This document shows, piece by piece, positions 11,906 through 23,900 of a stretch of DNA of 64,000 nucleotides. The notes below the pieces were generated by a model that worked only from the letters and a program-made list of their open reading frames with translations, had not been told where the DNA came from and did not search any database. The stretch is from Myotis daubentonii (lineage: Eukaryota > Chordata > Mammalia > Chiroptera > Vespertilionidae), in assembly GCF_963259705.1 (NCBI RefSeq), contig NC_081840.1, positions 152,208,282-152,272,281 of the forward strand. Reading direction: 5' to 3'. Both the position numbers and the translations under genes were made by a program. Numbering within the stretch: the first letter of the stretch is position 1; the number at the start of each line of letters is the position of its first letter.

Positions 11906-11970
11906 TGGGGATAAGGACACATGTAATATCTTAATCAATAAAAAATATATTTTAAAAAAATGTAATTGTA

Positions 11971-12045
11971 TGGGGCAGGCAGAGGAGGGGGGAGAAGAGG
12001 GACATATGTAATACTTTCAACAATAAAGATTAAAAAAAATAAAAC
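11971..12045 (+). mobile_element. LINE-1 3' end fragment
   Basis: G-rich tract then CATATGTAATACTTTCAACAATAAAG and A-tail, the 3' terminus of a bat LINE-1. The outer element at 7692 was inserted just 5' of it. Confidence 0.6.
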
Positions 12046-12161
12046 CCACAAAACATAATGGGCACATTTTCATGGTGACAACTTTGGTGTTTTCCACAAT
12101 GCCCCAGCCGGGCATTGCCTTGTCTAGCGAAGACGTGGAAGCAGTTAAAAATGTGGTGGCC

Positions 12162-12375
12162 CTAGCCGGTTTGGCTCAGTGGATAGAGCATCGGCCTGCC
12201 GACTCAAGGGTCCCGGGTTCAATTCTGGTCAAGGGCATGTTCCTTGATTGCGAGCACATACCCAGTGGGGGGTGTGCAAGAGGCAGCTGATCAATGTTTC
12301 TCTCTCATCGATGTTTCTGACTATTCCTCTCCCTTTCTCTCTGTGAAAAATCAATAAAATATATTTTTTTAAAAG
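12162..12375 (+). mobile_element. Ves SINE
   Basis: Complete copy starting GGCCCTAGCCGGTTTGG and ending AATCAATAAAATATATTTTTTT. The flanks AATGTGGTG and AGTGTGGTG look like its target duplication. Confidence 0.93.
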
Positions 12376-12873
12376 TGTGGTGAAGAATGGAATTCCTCTA
12401 TGGCCCCAGGAACAACTAAGCCCGAGGAGACTTTCTGTTCCTTGCTCCTGCAACGAGAATTCTGTCCCCTCGTCGTCGAAATCATCAGCGAGAATGTACT
12501 AGTAAATACTCTTCTTCTGGGCAGAGGAGAGCAGGGCAGCCCTCCCACCACAGGGGGAACGATGGAGAGATGCAGAGGAAACCGGGCCCAGCCCCTGGCT
12601 GAGAGCAGCTCCTACCTACTCTGTCTCTACAGCAGCTATTTTGGGTCCCAACAGGATTCACAATGAAGAAAAAGAAAACACGCGTGCAGACGGTGCCTTT
12701 CACTGCCTTTATGTTTAATGTTTCTCTTCTGCTCAGACAACACATCTAAAACTACCCACATGTAAACATGTACAGACTTCTACTGGACAACTGCAATTGG
12801 TTGTGAATATGTTTGTCCATGCAGGTCAGAGTCATGTCTTATCTATTTTTTTCTTTAGCAAGAGAACAGTCGG

Positions 12874-13175
12874 GCCCTGGCTGGTTTGGCTCAGTGGATA
12901 GAGCATGAGCCTGCGGATCAAAGGGTCCCGGGTTCGATTCTGGTCAAGGGCATGTACCTTGGTTGCAAGCTCTGCCTCGGCCTGGGCCTAGTCAGGGCTC
13001 CTGCAGGAGGCAACCAATCGATGTGTTTCTCTCACATCGATGTTTCTCTCTGTCTTTCCCTTTCTCTTCCATTCTCTCTAAAAATCAATGGAAAAATATC
13101 CATGGGTGAGGATTAACAAAAACAAACAAACAAAAAATAAATAATTAAAGGTGATTAAATGTTTAAAAAAACAAC
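12874..13175 (+). mobile_element. Ves SINE, long 3' variant
   Basis: Starts GCCCTGGCTGGTTTGGC. The 3' part carries the alternative ending AAAAATCAATGGAAAAATAT...GTGAGGATTAA rather than AATAAAATATATTT, so it is a different Ves subfamily. The flanking AACAGTCGG at 12,865 and 13,176 is an exact 9-bp duplication. Confidence 0.9.
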
Positions 13176-13206
13176 AACAGTCGGACGAATTGATAGATGA
13201 GTGGGT

Positions 13207-13663
13207 GCCTTTGTTTTCTCTTGCTGCTGCAACAAATGAGCACAAATGTGGTTTAAAACAGCACACATTAATTACCTTACAGTTCTTCAGGCTGGAAATC
13301 TGCAAAAGGGTTTCCCTGGCTGACGTGAACACGTTGGTAGAGCCGCGTTCTTTCTGAGGGTCAAGGGAAGGAGCTCTTTCCTGGACTTTTCCAGCTTCTA
13401 GAGGCACCCTCATCCCTGGGCTCGAGGCACCTCCTACCATCTTCAAAGCCAGCAGTGGTGGTGAAGTCCTTGTCACACCGAAAGGCATTGTTGCTGATAC
13501 CCCGCCACCTAAAAGGACTCTGGTGATTCCTTGGGCCCACCCCGCGGATGCAGGGTCATCTCCCCGCCTTCAGGTCAGCTGGGAGTAAACGTCATCTGTC
13601 TCTTGATCCCCTCGCCATGGTGGGTGACACAGTCAAAGGTTCCAGGGACTAGGACATGGACAT
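13207..13663 (+). mobile_element. MLT1-type LTR (ERVL-MaLR), ancient
   Basis: Contains TTGCTGCTGCAACAAATG, CTTTTCCAGCTTCTAGAGGC, ATCTTCAAAGCCAGCA and the terminal GACATGGACATCTTTGG of MaLR LTRs. It is the same family as 1945-2446. A LINE-1 3' end abuts its terminus. Confidence 0.78.
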
Positions 13664-13835
13664 CTTTGGGGAGAGATTAACCAAAGAGCTTACATGCACA
13701 TATGCATAGCTCATGGACAGACCACAGTGCAGTGAAGGCCCGGGGAGGGGGCGGGGGCAGGGTGGAGGGGGTTAGTGGGGGAAGAAAAAGGGGACATCTG
13801 TAATACTTTCAACAATAAAGATAAATTTTTTTAAA
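13664..13835 (+). mobile_element. LINE-1 3' end fragment
   Basis: AGAGATTAACCAAAGAGCTT, a G-rich polypurine tract, then CTGTAATACTTTCAACAATAAAG. This is the 3'UTR of a 5'-truncated bat LINE-1. Confidence 0.75.
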
Positions 13836-13880
13836 GAAGAATTTTCCATGGAAGTTTACTAAATATTTTACCATATCTTT

Positions 13881-14097
13881 ATTTTTTTTAAACATATTTT
13901 ATTGATTTTTTACAGAGAGGAAGGGAGAGAGATAGATAGAAACATCGATGAGAGAGAAACATCGATCAGCTGCCTCCTGCACATCTCCTACTAGGGATGT
14001 GCCCGCAACCCAGGTACATGCCCTTGACCGGAATCGAACCCGGGACCTTTCGGTCCGCAGGCCGACGCTCTATCCACTGAGCCAAACCGGTTTCGGC
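13881..14097 (-). mobile_element. Ves SINE
   Basis: Reverse-complement copy from ATATTTTATTGATTTTTTAC to GAGCCAAACCGGTTTCGGC. Target-like TACCATATCTTT lies before it (13,868) and TACCATTATCTTT after it (14,098). Confidence 0.92.
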
Positions 14098-14110
14098 TAC
14101 CATTATCTTT

Positions 14111-14387
14111 AAAAAATAAATTTATTTACTTATTTCGTTAATTTCACCAGAGGGTATTTTTCGTTGATTTTTTTTTTTTTTTAGAGAGAGAGTAGAAGGG
14201 AGAGGGGGAGAGAAAGAGAGAAACATCGATGTGAGAGAGACACATCAATTGGTTGCCTCCTGCATGAGCCCAGACCAGGGCCAGGGATAGAGCTTGCAAC
14301 CAAGGTATGGGCCCTTGACTGGAATTGAACCCAGGACCTTTCAGTCCACGGGCCGATGCTCTAACCACTGCTCAAACTGGCTAGAGC
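14111..14387 (-). mobile_element. Ves SINE, long 3' variant
   Basis: Reverse-complement copy with the ACCAGAGGGTATTTTTCGTTG type of 3' end and a divergent head (CTCAAACTGGCTAGAGC). It is followed by TACCATATCTTTT at 14,388, the third copy of the same target sequence. Confidence 0.88.
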
Positions 14388-14400
14388 TACCATATCTTTT

Positions 14401-16172
14401 AAATCAGCTCCATAGGCTTGTCAATATTTGCTGAAACAATTTTCTCTATGGCTTCTCCAAGTGTGAGTCCAAATGACGTCATATTTCAGCATGATGGTCA
14501 TTTGTCAATCATTGAATGCTTTCCAAATAGAGTATTTACGAAGGCTGTGAGTCTCCATTGGACCAAAGAAATGCTCAGAGTTCAACGCTCTATCAATAGC
14601 CTTCAGCGGGCAGAAGCTGCAGGAGCCAAGCAAGTGTCATTGATAAAAGAACAGCATAAAAATTATGTTTGCCATCATTCCCCGGGTGATTTAATGCCCT
14701 CCTTCTTAGGCGCCTATATGCCTTTCGTGCGTATGTGCGATGCAGCCACCCAGTGCTGGTGAGGTCCTTTCTGCCTCCACTGGGAGTGACATGAGGAGAC
14801 GGGTCCCATCCCAAAAGGTCCTCAGTGCAGTGGGGAGTGAAGGAGGAAGCCCTGCCCTCAGACAGGCTAGGTTCAGCTCTGCCTCCACTGTCAGGCTTGG
14901 GGTGGGAGACAAGGTCTTTATGCTTCATTTCTTTATGTGCAAAACAGACATAACAATAATTCCCACCCCCAGGTCGTGGCCTCTCCCCCCCCAGGTTGTA
15001 CCCCTCTCCCCAGGACATGGACCTACCTCCAGGCCTTTGTGAGGATTCTATTAGAGGACACAGCTGGTGCTCAGGGAGTGAGAATATTGTTGAGGCCACA
15101 GCAATGACCTTACTTTCGATGCATTTTGTATACAGTGCTTGAAAAACCATTTAACCATCATTTAGTCACCCGCCCAGCATGAGTCAAACGCCTTATCCAT
15201 TAACCCGCACACGGAAGAAAACAGAACCAAGCCAACTTCAGTGAACCATGGTGCCATCTGTTCACCCTTTAGAAGAAGCCACTCCCCTCACCTGGCTTGT
15301 CCTCTCTCCTGTTTGAAATAATACCCACAAATTCTGAATTCATCTTCGTAGAGACACCTTCCTGGTTCCAATAGCCACCACCCTCCAGCCCTCCTTCTAT
15401 CTTTCCTGTAACTTTGATAGGTTGTCTACACAGTACTTGTCAACACTCTTTTGCTGTGCTGCACTTCTGTTCAAAATTGTGAGCATGCGGAAATTCCATT
15501 TTTCAGACAAATTAAGTAGTCTGTGGCTTATAGTAATTCTTGGAGCACATTCCTTTCTCTCCTGCTCGAGAAGAAATCTCAATAAATGGCATCACAAGGA
15601 GAGTTTTCAGTTTGCATTTTTCATTAATAAAAAGGAAATCACTAAAAACTTGAGAACGTTATAAGTAGTAACAAGTTGCTTGTAACAAAAGTCTCAAAAT
15701 GACAGTGATGTCATGACACTGAATTTGAGAACCGCTGGTCTCTAGTTCCAATTTGATCTTCAGTGTACAGGCAGTTCTCACCGAATGTGTTATAATAGGT
15801 TTAAAAGTTAGTTTGTCAATTGGCATTTTGTACTTTAAAGCTGGTTTTCCCACAAGCAGTGCAATGAAAAACAGAGGTTCTCAGGATATCCCGCCACAGA
15901 CAGGCCATCTGTGTGGAGAGTCTGGACTTAACTCAGGCTACTGAAGTCCACAATGTCACTGCCTGGTTCACATGGGAGTGTGGAGAAGAAAGAAGTCACT
16001 GTGTATGAAGGTATGAAGTAACTAAGGAGGAGAGAGAGAGACGTCAGGGAGGGGAAAGCCATCGGATAGGAGAAAGGTGGGTGCAGGTGGAGCTGTGATG
16101 TTTGAGGGACAGGAGCCCCTGTATCTCTGAAGGAAGAGGGTGGGGATGACCAACTTACGACTATATTGTAAA
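14401..16172. other. Intergenic, no gene recognised
   Basis: About 1.8 kb with short overlapping open frames only. A CCCC-rich stretch lies at 14,965-15,015. I recognise no exon or repeat family. Confidence 0.4.
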
Positions 16173-16560
16173 CTAGAGGCCCAGTGCACGAGATTTGTGC
16201 ACTGGGGGAGGGGGTCCCTCAGGCCGGCTTGTGCCCTCTTGCAGTCTGGAACCCCTTGGGGGATGTCCGCCTGCCGGCTTATGCCTGATTCCCCTGGGAA
16301 TCTGGCCTAAGTCGGCAGGCAGACATCCCTCTCGCAGGCTGGGGCTCTCGCAGTCCAGGACCCCTTGTTCCTTACTGCCCACCTGCAGCAGAGGCGGGAG
16401 CCTCTCCCACCACCACCACTGCTCTGGCCAGTGGGAGTGCACTGACCACCAGGGGGCAGCTCTTACATTGAGCATCTGCCCCCTCATGGTCAGTGTGCAC
16501 CCTAGAGAGCAGTTGTTCTGCCTTTGGTCAATTTGCATATTAGGGTTTTATTGTATAGGA
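16173..16560 (-). mobile_element. HeliBat-like non-autonomous Helitron
   Basis: Read on the minus strand it begins TCCTATACAATAAAACCCTA and ends with the hairpin GTGCACAAATCTCGTGCAC, then GGGCCTCTAG. It is inserted between A and T with no target duplication, as Helitrons are. A TTGCATAT-type block and two CCACCAGGGGGC-like blocks are family marks. It has no Rep/helicase and is non-autonomous. Confidence 0.9.
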
Positions 16561-16740
16561 TGGTGCTGGCTAAGACTGTTATATGTTCAATTTTGTCTTT
16601 CTGGCTAAAACAAAACATTTATTGAGCACATAGAAGGTGTCTTTTATGCTACATTATGTTCCACTCAACAACTTACATGTAATAAAACCTTGAACATAGT
16701 AGTTTCCCAGGCATGTAAACTGATTGGTGGCATTTCATTA

Positions 16741-16871
16741 CATAGGTGTCCCCAAAACATGTATACACACAATGTCTGTAGATTGTATTACATTTTGAAA
16801 ATGAAATGCATTTTAATAAACACTGCCTTAATAATTGGTCGTGGTGTGTATACATTCTTTTGGATACCCTG
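16741..16871. mobile_element. mariner-like MITE
   Basis: 131 bp with imperfect ~30-bp inverted termini. The left end is CATAGGTGTCCCCAAAACAT and the right end in reverse complement is CAGGGTATCCAAAAGAATGT; both continue GTATACACAC. It is flanked by TA on each side. No transposase. Confidence 0.65.
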
Positions 16872-17179
16872 TATTCTTTATCAATCCCTGGAAAATTACG
16901 CTCCAGGGCCTGCGCGCCCACCTTCTTGGGAGCACAAGGCCCTCGCCCACGACCCCTATTTATTTGCATAAATCCAATAAGATTCTATTCCCCTTATGCT
17001 TCTCTAATTGTGGTTTTATTAACCAAGACTTTGACTGTAATGTCATGTGCCTGGACTCTGGGGGTGACCGAAAGCCTTCTCAAAACTGATGGAAGCCAAT
17101 CAAAGGCAAGAATGGCCGGGTAGGCACCTTGCCTGTTTGCTTGGTTCACAGCAGTCGTTCCAGGTGAGGAATGAGGGTT
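16872..17179. other. Upstream flank of GTPBP4
   Basis: Contains an octamer-like ATTTGCAT at about 16,971 and otherwise nothing recognisable. It could be the end of a decayed LTR, but I cannot support that. Confidence 0.35.
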
Positions 17180-17884
17180 GCTCTCCTAGGAGGTGGCAGA
17201 GAGAACATCAAGGCGTCCTGGGGACCTCAAACACTTGAGGGTTACAACCAAACCCGTGCAGGCGAAGAGTCCCTGGAGACATATACCCCGCCCCGAAGGT
17301 CCCCAGAATCCTTGGACCCCTGAGTCCCCGGAACCCCCTGAGATCCCCAAACCCCGGGTCCCCAAGACCCCCGATATCGCCAGAGAACCCGGGACCGCCG
17401 CAACCCCTGAGAACTGGGGACTCTTGAGTCCCCACGATCCCCTCATCGCCGAGACCTGGGAGACACCAGGAACCCCGAGACCCCAAGACTCCCGGATCCC
17501 AAGGCCCACCCGAGACCCTCCGGACGCCAAGATCCCTGAGTTTCCGGAGACCCCTGGATGGCGGAGACACAGGATCCCAAGGGCAGCCCGTCAGTTCCCT
17601 TCCTTTACTCCGCAGGATCAGAACCTCCGGGCCGCTCCACTCCCGGGATCCTCCGTCCCCCGGGCGCCCCTAGCCCACCCGGGCCTGCGACTCCCCTGCC
17701 AGGGACCTCCGGCCGGGCGGGGGCGCTGTGTGACCCGAGGGCTGTGCGAGGAAGATGCAGGGAACGCCCGGACGTGACGCGCGGTAGGCGGAAGTCCCGC
17801 CTCTGTCACCCACGGAAGTCCCGCCCCCTTCCTCCGCCGGAGTCCCGTGTGTCGGCCTGCTTCCCTCGTGGCCGACCCGCAGAC
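17180..17884 (+). promoter_or_regulatory. GTPBP4: GTPBP4 CpG-rich promoter and 5'UTR
   Basis: GC- and CpG-rich sequence ending at the GTPBP4 start codon. The proximal part has two copies of CGGAAGTCCCGCC at 17,789 and 17,813 (ETS-like CGGAAG cores) and a related CGGAGTCCCG at 17,838, plus a CRE-like TGACGCG near 17,775. There is no TATA box, which suits a housekeeping gene. The distal part, 17,281-17,570, is a degenerate array of ACCCC/GATCCC/GAGTCCCC words. The transcription start is not determined. Factor binding is inferred from motifs only. Confidence 0.7.
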
Positions 17885-17932
17885 ATGGCGCACTACAACT
17901 TCAAGAAGATCACGGTGGTGCCGTCCGCCAAG
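17885..17932 (+). CDS. GTPBP4: GTPBP4 coding exon 1
   Basis: Encodes [16 protein letters not shown] from an ATG in good context (GACATGG), then GTGAGC donor. This N-terminus is that of mammalian NOG1, which fixes the start. The frame stays open upstream of the ATG, but that part is promoter/5'UTR. Confidence 0.97.
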
Positions 17933-20900
17933 GTGAGCGTCCGGGGACCTTCCGCTCTCGCCTTTTTCCTGCAAAGCTCCCCTGCCGGCCCGCTACCCAG
18001 GCCACATCCTCTAAATTAGGGGTCCCCCGGGCTAGGCCCCCCCCGCAAAGGGTGGGTTCCTTTCTCAGACCTTCGAGTCCTCTACAGAGACTAGGATTCC
18101 TTCCTCAGTGATTGGAGTCTTTTCCCAGAGAGCAGGGTTTCTCTTCGGACGTCTGAGTCCTCTACGGAGGCGAGAGGCCCTTCCCCAGGAGTTGGGGTCT
18201 TTCCTCAGACATTAGGGTCCCCCCACCCCCAGAGGTGAGGGGGTCCTTCCTCAGCCGTCAGGGTCCTCTCCAGAGAGGAGGGCTCCTCCCCAGAGGTTGG
18301 GGTCGGTCCTCATGACGCAGAGTGGTCTCTCCTTTGGAAAAACTCCTGTTTGAACTACTCTGTTGTTCCTCCTCTCTTATTCCGTAGGTCAACTCTGTTA
18401 TTTTTAGGCTGTAAAATAACTTTGTTTTTTGCCTGAATAGGAAAGATAAACTCAATTGTCTGACCTTGCGAGCTAGCCATCTAACTGATACGCTGATACT
18501 GATGCCAGGCGCCTGTGTAGATCGACATGTACTCAAGGTTACACGCTGTCTACAGACATAACTTAAAAGAACTAGAAGGAGATAAAAAGGAAATATTCCC
18601 TCCTGTGTTTGTTCAGAATTTGACAGAGGTGATCTGCTCTGAACCTGCGCGCAATAAAGATGACTCCTCACTAATTGGCCCATTAGGCGTCTTGTCCAGC
18701 TCGCTGGTTTGCGATAGAACTCTCCGACATTAGGGTCTTTCCCCCCCGCCCCCCCCAGAGGTGAGGGGGGTCCTTCCTCAGACGTTAGGGTCCTCCACCA
18801 GGAGGAGGGGCGAGGCGGAAAGCTTTATGAAGCGGTAGCTTTGGAACTGGCCCCTCGAGGGTTCACAAAGGCGGCAGACGCAGGAGGGAGTAGCGACCTG
18901 CAATCCGACATCTGTACGCCAGCTGGTGCTGCAGGCACCTGCCAGCTGGGGAACTCGCGCAAAAACCTTTCATGTCCTTGTCTCCTTAACAAGTCCTAGG
19001 AAGTTATCACCAGTGGGTTTTCGTTTTACTCATTGTTTTATGTGCTTTTAACGTTGTAGGATTGTTTTTATCTTTTTTTTAGTACTGTGGAGTGTTTCGT
19101 TTTCCTGATTTACGCTTGAGTTGTCTACTTACGTTTTCAAAGGTTTTTAGGTGTTTGGGAATTAAAAGAAAGATTTATTTCAGCAGCCATTTGCTAAGTG
19201 TTTTTTAAAGGCCAGAAACTATAAAGATGAACAAGGTTGTATATAAAAGATTTAGTTAGAAAAGGTGTCGTTTTAAAAAAAAAAAGTACTATTGCTAGAT
19301 ATTAGTCTTTCAGGAAGGTTTCAATAAAGTGGATGAAAAGTAGGTACATTTGGCATAACTCTTTCTTATTTTACTTAACTGCAGGACTTTATTGACCTGA
19401 CATTATCGAAGACGCAACGGAAGACTCCAACGGTCATTCATAAACATTACCAAATTCATCGCATTAGACATTTTTACATGAGAAAAGTCAAATTTACTCA
19501 ACAGAATTACCATGACAGACTGTCACAGATTTTAATGGACTTCCCCAAATTGGATGTAAGTGACTCTAGAGTCCACAGATGCTTATGTAAATGTTAGCTG
19601 TTGGGTAATGGGTTTTAACCAGTTTGGTCTACTCACCTCACAGATTACGAAGGAAGCAGAAAATAATGGAGTTGTCTAAGTTTACTCAGTGAGTTAGTGG
19701 CAAAGTTGGGAACAGAACATGGTTTGTTATTTGTTTTTGTTTTTAAATTTCTTAATAATTTTACTTTCTGCCAACCAAACCCTGTCTAAGAGGGCCCAGC
19801 GCTATTTCCAGGTTTTGTAACTTCGAGGCTCACAGGGTCCAACCCAGGGTCTCTGAAAGCTGTGACTGGATCTGGAAGTTCTCGCAGCTCGCCACCTGGT
19901 CTGGTTTCCTCTCCTGCCTGTTTCCAAGGCTCTTTTTCCTGGCCTCAAGTTGGGTCCGTGCCCTGAGGTCTACCACTGTTTGTGATCCTGTTGGTTCATC
20001 AGCCGGTGATGGCCAGTTCAGCTCTGACTGCTTTTTTTCACTAGTGGTAAGAAATTGCTCGGGGGAAACTGTGATTTTCCATTCAGTCACAAAAGTTGAA
20101 CTCTTCACTCTTCTGCATAGTGCAGTTTGCATGTTTGTTTAGTTGTAGAGAGGTGGAGCAGCACTGCTTATGAAGTCCTCGTGTAGGATCACATGGTAGC
20201 GAGGTTATGTGAGATGGTGAAGGATGTGAGAGTGTAAACTTGCCACTGTCCTAAAATAGTCTTTATATTTAAAAAGATAATGATATAAAAAATGAAATAA
20301 AAAGATATTGATGGTCCTAGTCAGTTTGGCTCAGTGATAAGAGCATTGGCCTGCAGACTGAAGAGTCACGGGTTCGATTCCTGTCAAGGGCATGTACCTT
20401 GGTTGCAGGCCCCATCCCAGGCCCCAGTCAGGGCGCATGCGGGAGGCAACCAATTTCTGTGTCTTTCTCACATCAGTGTTTCTCTCTGTCTCTACTCCTC
20501 CCTTCTACTCTAAAAATCACCCTATCCTTTGTTGAGGATTAACAAAAACAGAAGATGATGGTTTGTTTTTAAAAATACAGAAATGTTTAAAATAAAATTT
20601 AAAGGTTTCTGCTAGAGGAGTGACACTTACATGTCTTTCAATAGATGCTTTTGAATAAGTATTTTTTGGGAAAGAGAGGCTTCCCCTTCTACCCTCTCAG
20701 GTGTGCAGCCTAACCTCTAAGGAACCCCACAAGACTTGCAGCCAGGGGAGCAGTGGGCAGTGGCAGCTTGTCCCATGCTCACCCCCTGAACCTGTCTCCA
20801 AGGCCCCCTTTTCTCTGATTTCTCAGTGAGCCCAAGAAGCCTCTCCTAGGCTCTCTCCTGCCCTAAGTATTTCCTGTTTTACTGTCCCCAGCTTTAAAAA

Positions 20901-23900
20901 AGTGCTCTCAAAATTGAAAAACAAACAGGATGAGATTATTCTAAACTAATTTGATATTAGGAAATATCTGGTTTGAACGAACAAAATACTTTGGTCTAAT
21001 TAGTACCAGATTTCTGTGGTTCTTTGTAAGTTTTATCTTCTATGGCATCATTTTTTATACATTAGAGGTTCAAATTTATGAACATTGTATTTGTGTGTGT
21101 GTTTAAAGCTAGAGTTAGTTATCTGAGAACAGTTTCAGGGTAGAGGGTCAGAGTAAATTACCATTCATCGAATGATTGCTGGGTCTCGGGTATTGTTCTA
21201 GACCAATGATGGCAAACCTATGACACGCATGTCAGAGGTGACATGCGAACTCATTTTTTTGGTTGATTTTTCTTTGTTAAATGGCATTTAAATATATAAA
21301 ATAAATATCAAAAATATAAATCTTTGTTTTACTATGGTTGCAAATATCAAAAAATTTCCATATGTGACACGGCACCAGAGTTAAGTTAGGGTTTTTCAAA
21401 ATGCTGACACGCTGAGCTCAAAAGGTTCGCCATCACTGTCTAGACACTAGGAATACAGCCGTAATAAAAGAGGTCCCTAACGTCATCTCGTGTGGGGAAA
21501 GACAGTAAATGTGAAAATACATGGTGTGTCAAATAAATACGGAGAGTAGGGAGGTTGTAAGAGACCTGAAGGAAGTGAGGTGGTAAGCTGGCTCCCTGGG
21601 GAAAGCAAGCGCCAAGGCCCTGAGGTTCAGAGTGTGGTGTCTTCCCAGAACAGGTGGACCCAGGAGATGGAGGAGAGCACTGGGACGTGGGTCAGAGGTA
21701 ATGGGTGGGGCGAGGAGACTTGTGTGGGGCTTGAATTCTGTTGAGGAGGAAAGCCTTTGGAGCTGAGCCTGCGACTGGCCATGTTCTGGCTTCGCTCTTA
21801 GAGGATGACTGGCCTTTACAGGTAGGAGGCCACTCAGGTCAGCGCAGTGACTTAAAGGACATGGTGGTGAAGGAGTTGAGAAGTGTTTGGCTTCAGGGTA
21901 TCCTTCGAAGGAAGAGCTAATGGATTTGCTCATGGAGTAGGTGTGGGCCATAGCCCACAATGGTGTTGCCCTTCACCGAGACGGGGAGGGACACTGGTTT
22001 GAGGAGGTGGAGAACAGTTTGTACATGTTAATTGTGAGATGTGGGTGAGGTGTTCAAGCAGAAATGCCGAGCAGTCTGAAGCTTGTGAGTAGTCTGGCCT
22101 GGAGATGGGAAGATATGACTTGTAAAAATGTAGATGTGTGAGAACCTATGGACGGTCACCTAGGAAATGAGTGTGGGAAGAGTGCTTTGGGGAGTGTGAG
22201 TGGTTAGCATTGGAGCTCGAGCCAGCAAGGGGGTTGGAGAAGTAGCCAGTGAAAGAGAAGACCCTAGAGACCAGGTGAATAAACGCATCAGGAAGTGTGG
22301 GAAAGGATCTGGTGAGAAAAAGGGAGGACCGGATGTCACTGGTGGTGATGAGCTGTTTAGACGGCCTGGTAGAGACAGTCCTGACTAGTTTGGGTTGTGG
22401 GAATGGGGAGAAAGAAAAGACTTGGTACCCTTCTTCTTGACATTTGCCAAGAAGGGGAGCAGAGGAAAGGAAGGATGGGGGTGGGGGGGACAAGGGAGTT
22501 TTAAAACTTAAAATTTTGGGGGAGAAATAATAGGTTTACAGGCTGATGGGAATGGCCAGGTGGAGAGGGAATACTATCTGGAGCTCAGTTCTTGAATTGT
22601 AAGGGGCAGGGTCCAGTGCATGGATGGACCAGGCCTTGGTTGGATCGGAGAACAGTTCTACAGGAGTGGGGATGATGGTCTGTGGGTGGGCAGAGGTGAC
22701 TGCCAGGCTTACTTCCCTGTAACTCCCGCTGTCTCAGAGAACCAGACAGACGTTAGCCAGGAGAGAGATCTGGGGAGAGATGCTACGGGTGTGGGAAGAG
22801 AGGGAAAGGTGCGATGTATTTCCCTAGGAAATTATTCTTCAAGTATTATGTACAATAGGGATGAGAAACTTGGGCCAAACTGCTTTGCTTTTTTTGTTAC
22901 AGGATATCCATCCATTTTATGCTGATTTGATGAACATTCTCTATGATAAAGATCATTACAAGTTGGCTCTGGGACAAATAAATATTGCCAAGAATTTAGT
23001 GGACAAGTAAGGTATTTTCCTAATATATTATCTTTTAAATTGTCAAAAGTGAAAATAACTTACGTGCTTTTTATTTATTTAAGTGTTGCCAAAGATTATG
23101 TGCGGCTTATGAAATATGGAGACTCCCTCTACCGTTGCAAGCAGCTGAAGCGTGCCGCCCTGGGGCGAATGTGCACTATTATCAAAAGACAGAAACAGAG
23201 TTTGGAGTATTTGGAACAAGGTATTTGTCATACATAAGCAAAAATGGCCTTGAGTGCATTCTATTAAGGTACTTGGTCCTTGTCAAAAACTTATCTTTGA
23301 AATGTTTATTTTATTTTAGAGATGACAGGGCCAAATTATTTTTCCTAGTCTATCCTATAAGAAATTCTGACAGGCCAGTTATTGAAAAAGTAACTAGCAC
23401 TTACAATACTTACAAGTTAATAGTACTCTTAAGAAAACTTATGTTTCATATTTAGTAGATTAGACATATACATTATAAATCACGGAAAATACCAAAACTG
23501 TGTAGGAAAATAAAATGATTCCTAGTTTGTGTGTGTGTGTTTGTTTGTTGGTATAGCAAAGGTGGAGATTTATTAAAGAACAAGTACAGACTCCCACAGG
23601 GGGAGGGGAAAGAATCTTACAGCACAGACTTCCAGGTGGGGAGGGGGAAAGTGTCCCCTGATTCCTAGTTTTACGTATTTTTTTTAAATGCTTTTCTTTG
23701 TAACATGATAGCATCAAACTGCTACTTGTTTTGTTACCTGATAGTTTCATGTACTAGGACAACATCTGAATTAACATGGTATGGTTTTTATTAAAACAGT
23801 TCTTTCCTTTGTTACGTTCATATAATTTTCAGGTGGTTTTGTTCCCCCTCTCCCAGCATCTAGCAAATAATTTGCGATAAGATTGCAGTACTTGGGCTGC

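Larger units (their letters stand above)
7692..11955 (+). mobile_element. LINE-1-derived element: 5'UTR, ORF1, L1 3' end, ORF2 deleted (outer copy)
   Basis: The element begins with the LINE-1 5'UTR signature AAGATGGCGGCATAGG and is bounded by a target duplication, AAAAATGTAATTGTA at 7677-7691 and 11956-11970. It is split at 8786/10703 by a second element. Its ORF1 is followed near 11,600 directly by the last piece of LINE-1 ORF2 (ACAGCATGGATGGAACTGG) and the 3'UTR (CACATGATCTCACTCATTTG). Almost all of ORF2 is therefore missing. It ends AATCAATAAAAAATATATTT plus A-tail. The deletion is seen. Whether it arose before or after insertion is unknown. Confidence 0.88.

Noticed and set aside
14593..15150. 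185-codon minus-strand open frame at 14.6-15.1 kb
   Set aside because: No recognisable domain, no splice context, and overlapping open frames on the other strand. Treated as chance.
17193..17777. Long plus-strand open frame (194 codons) upstream of GTPBP4, with open frames on the other strand
   Set aside because: It lies in a GC-rich array of short proline-coding repeat words. The composition explains the lack of stops in several frames, and there is no homology or splice support.
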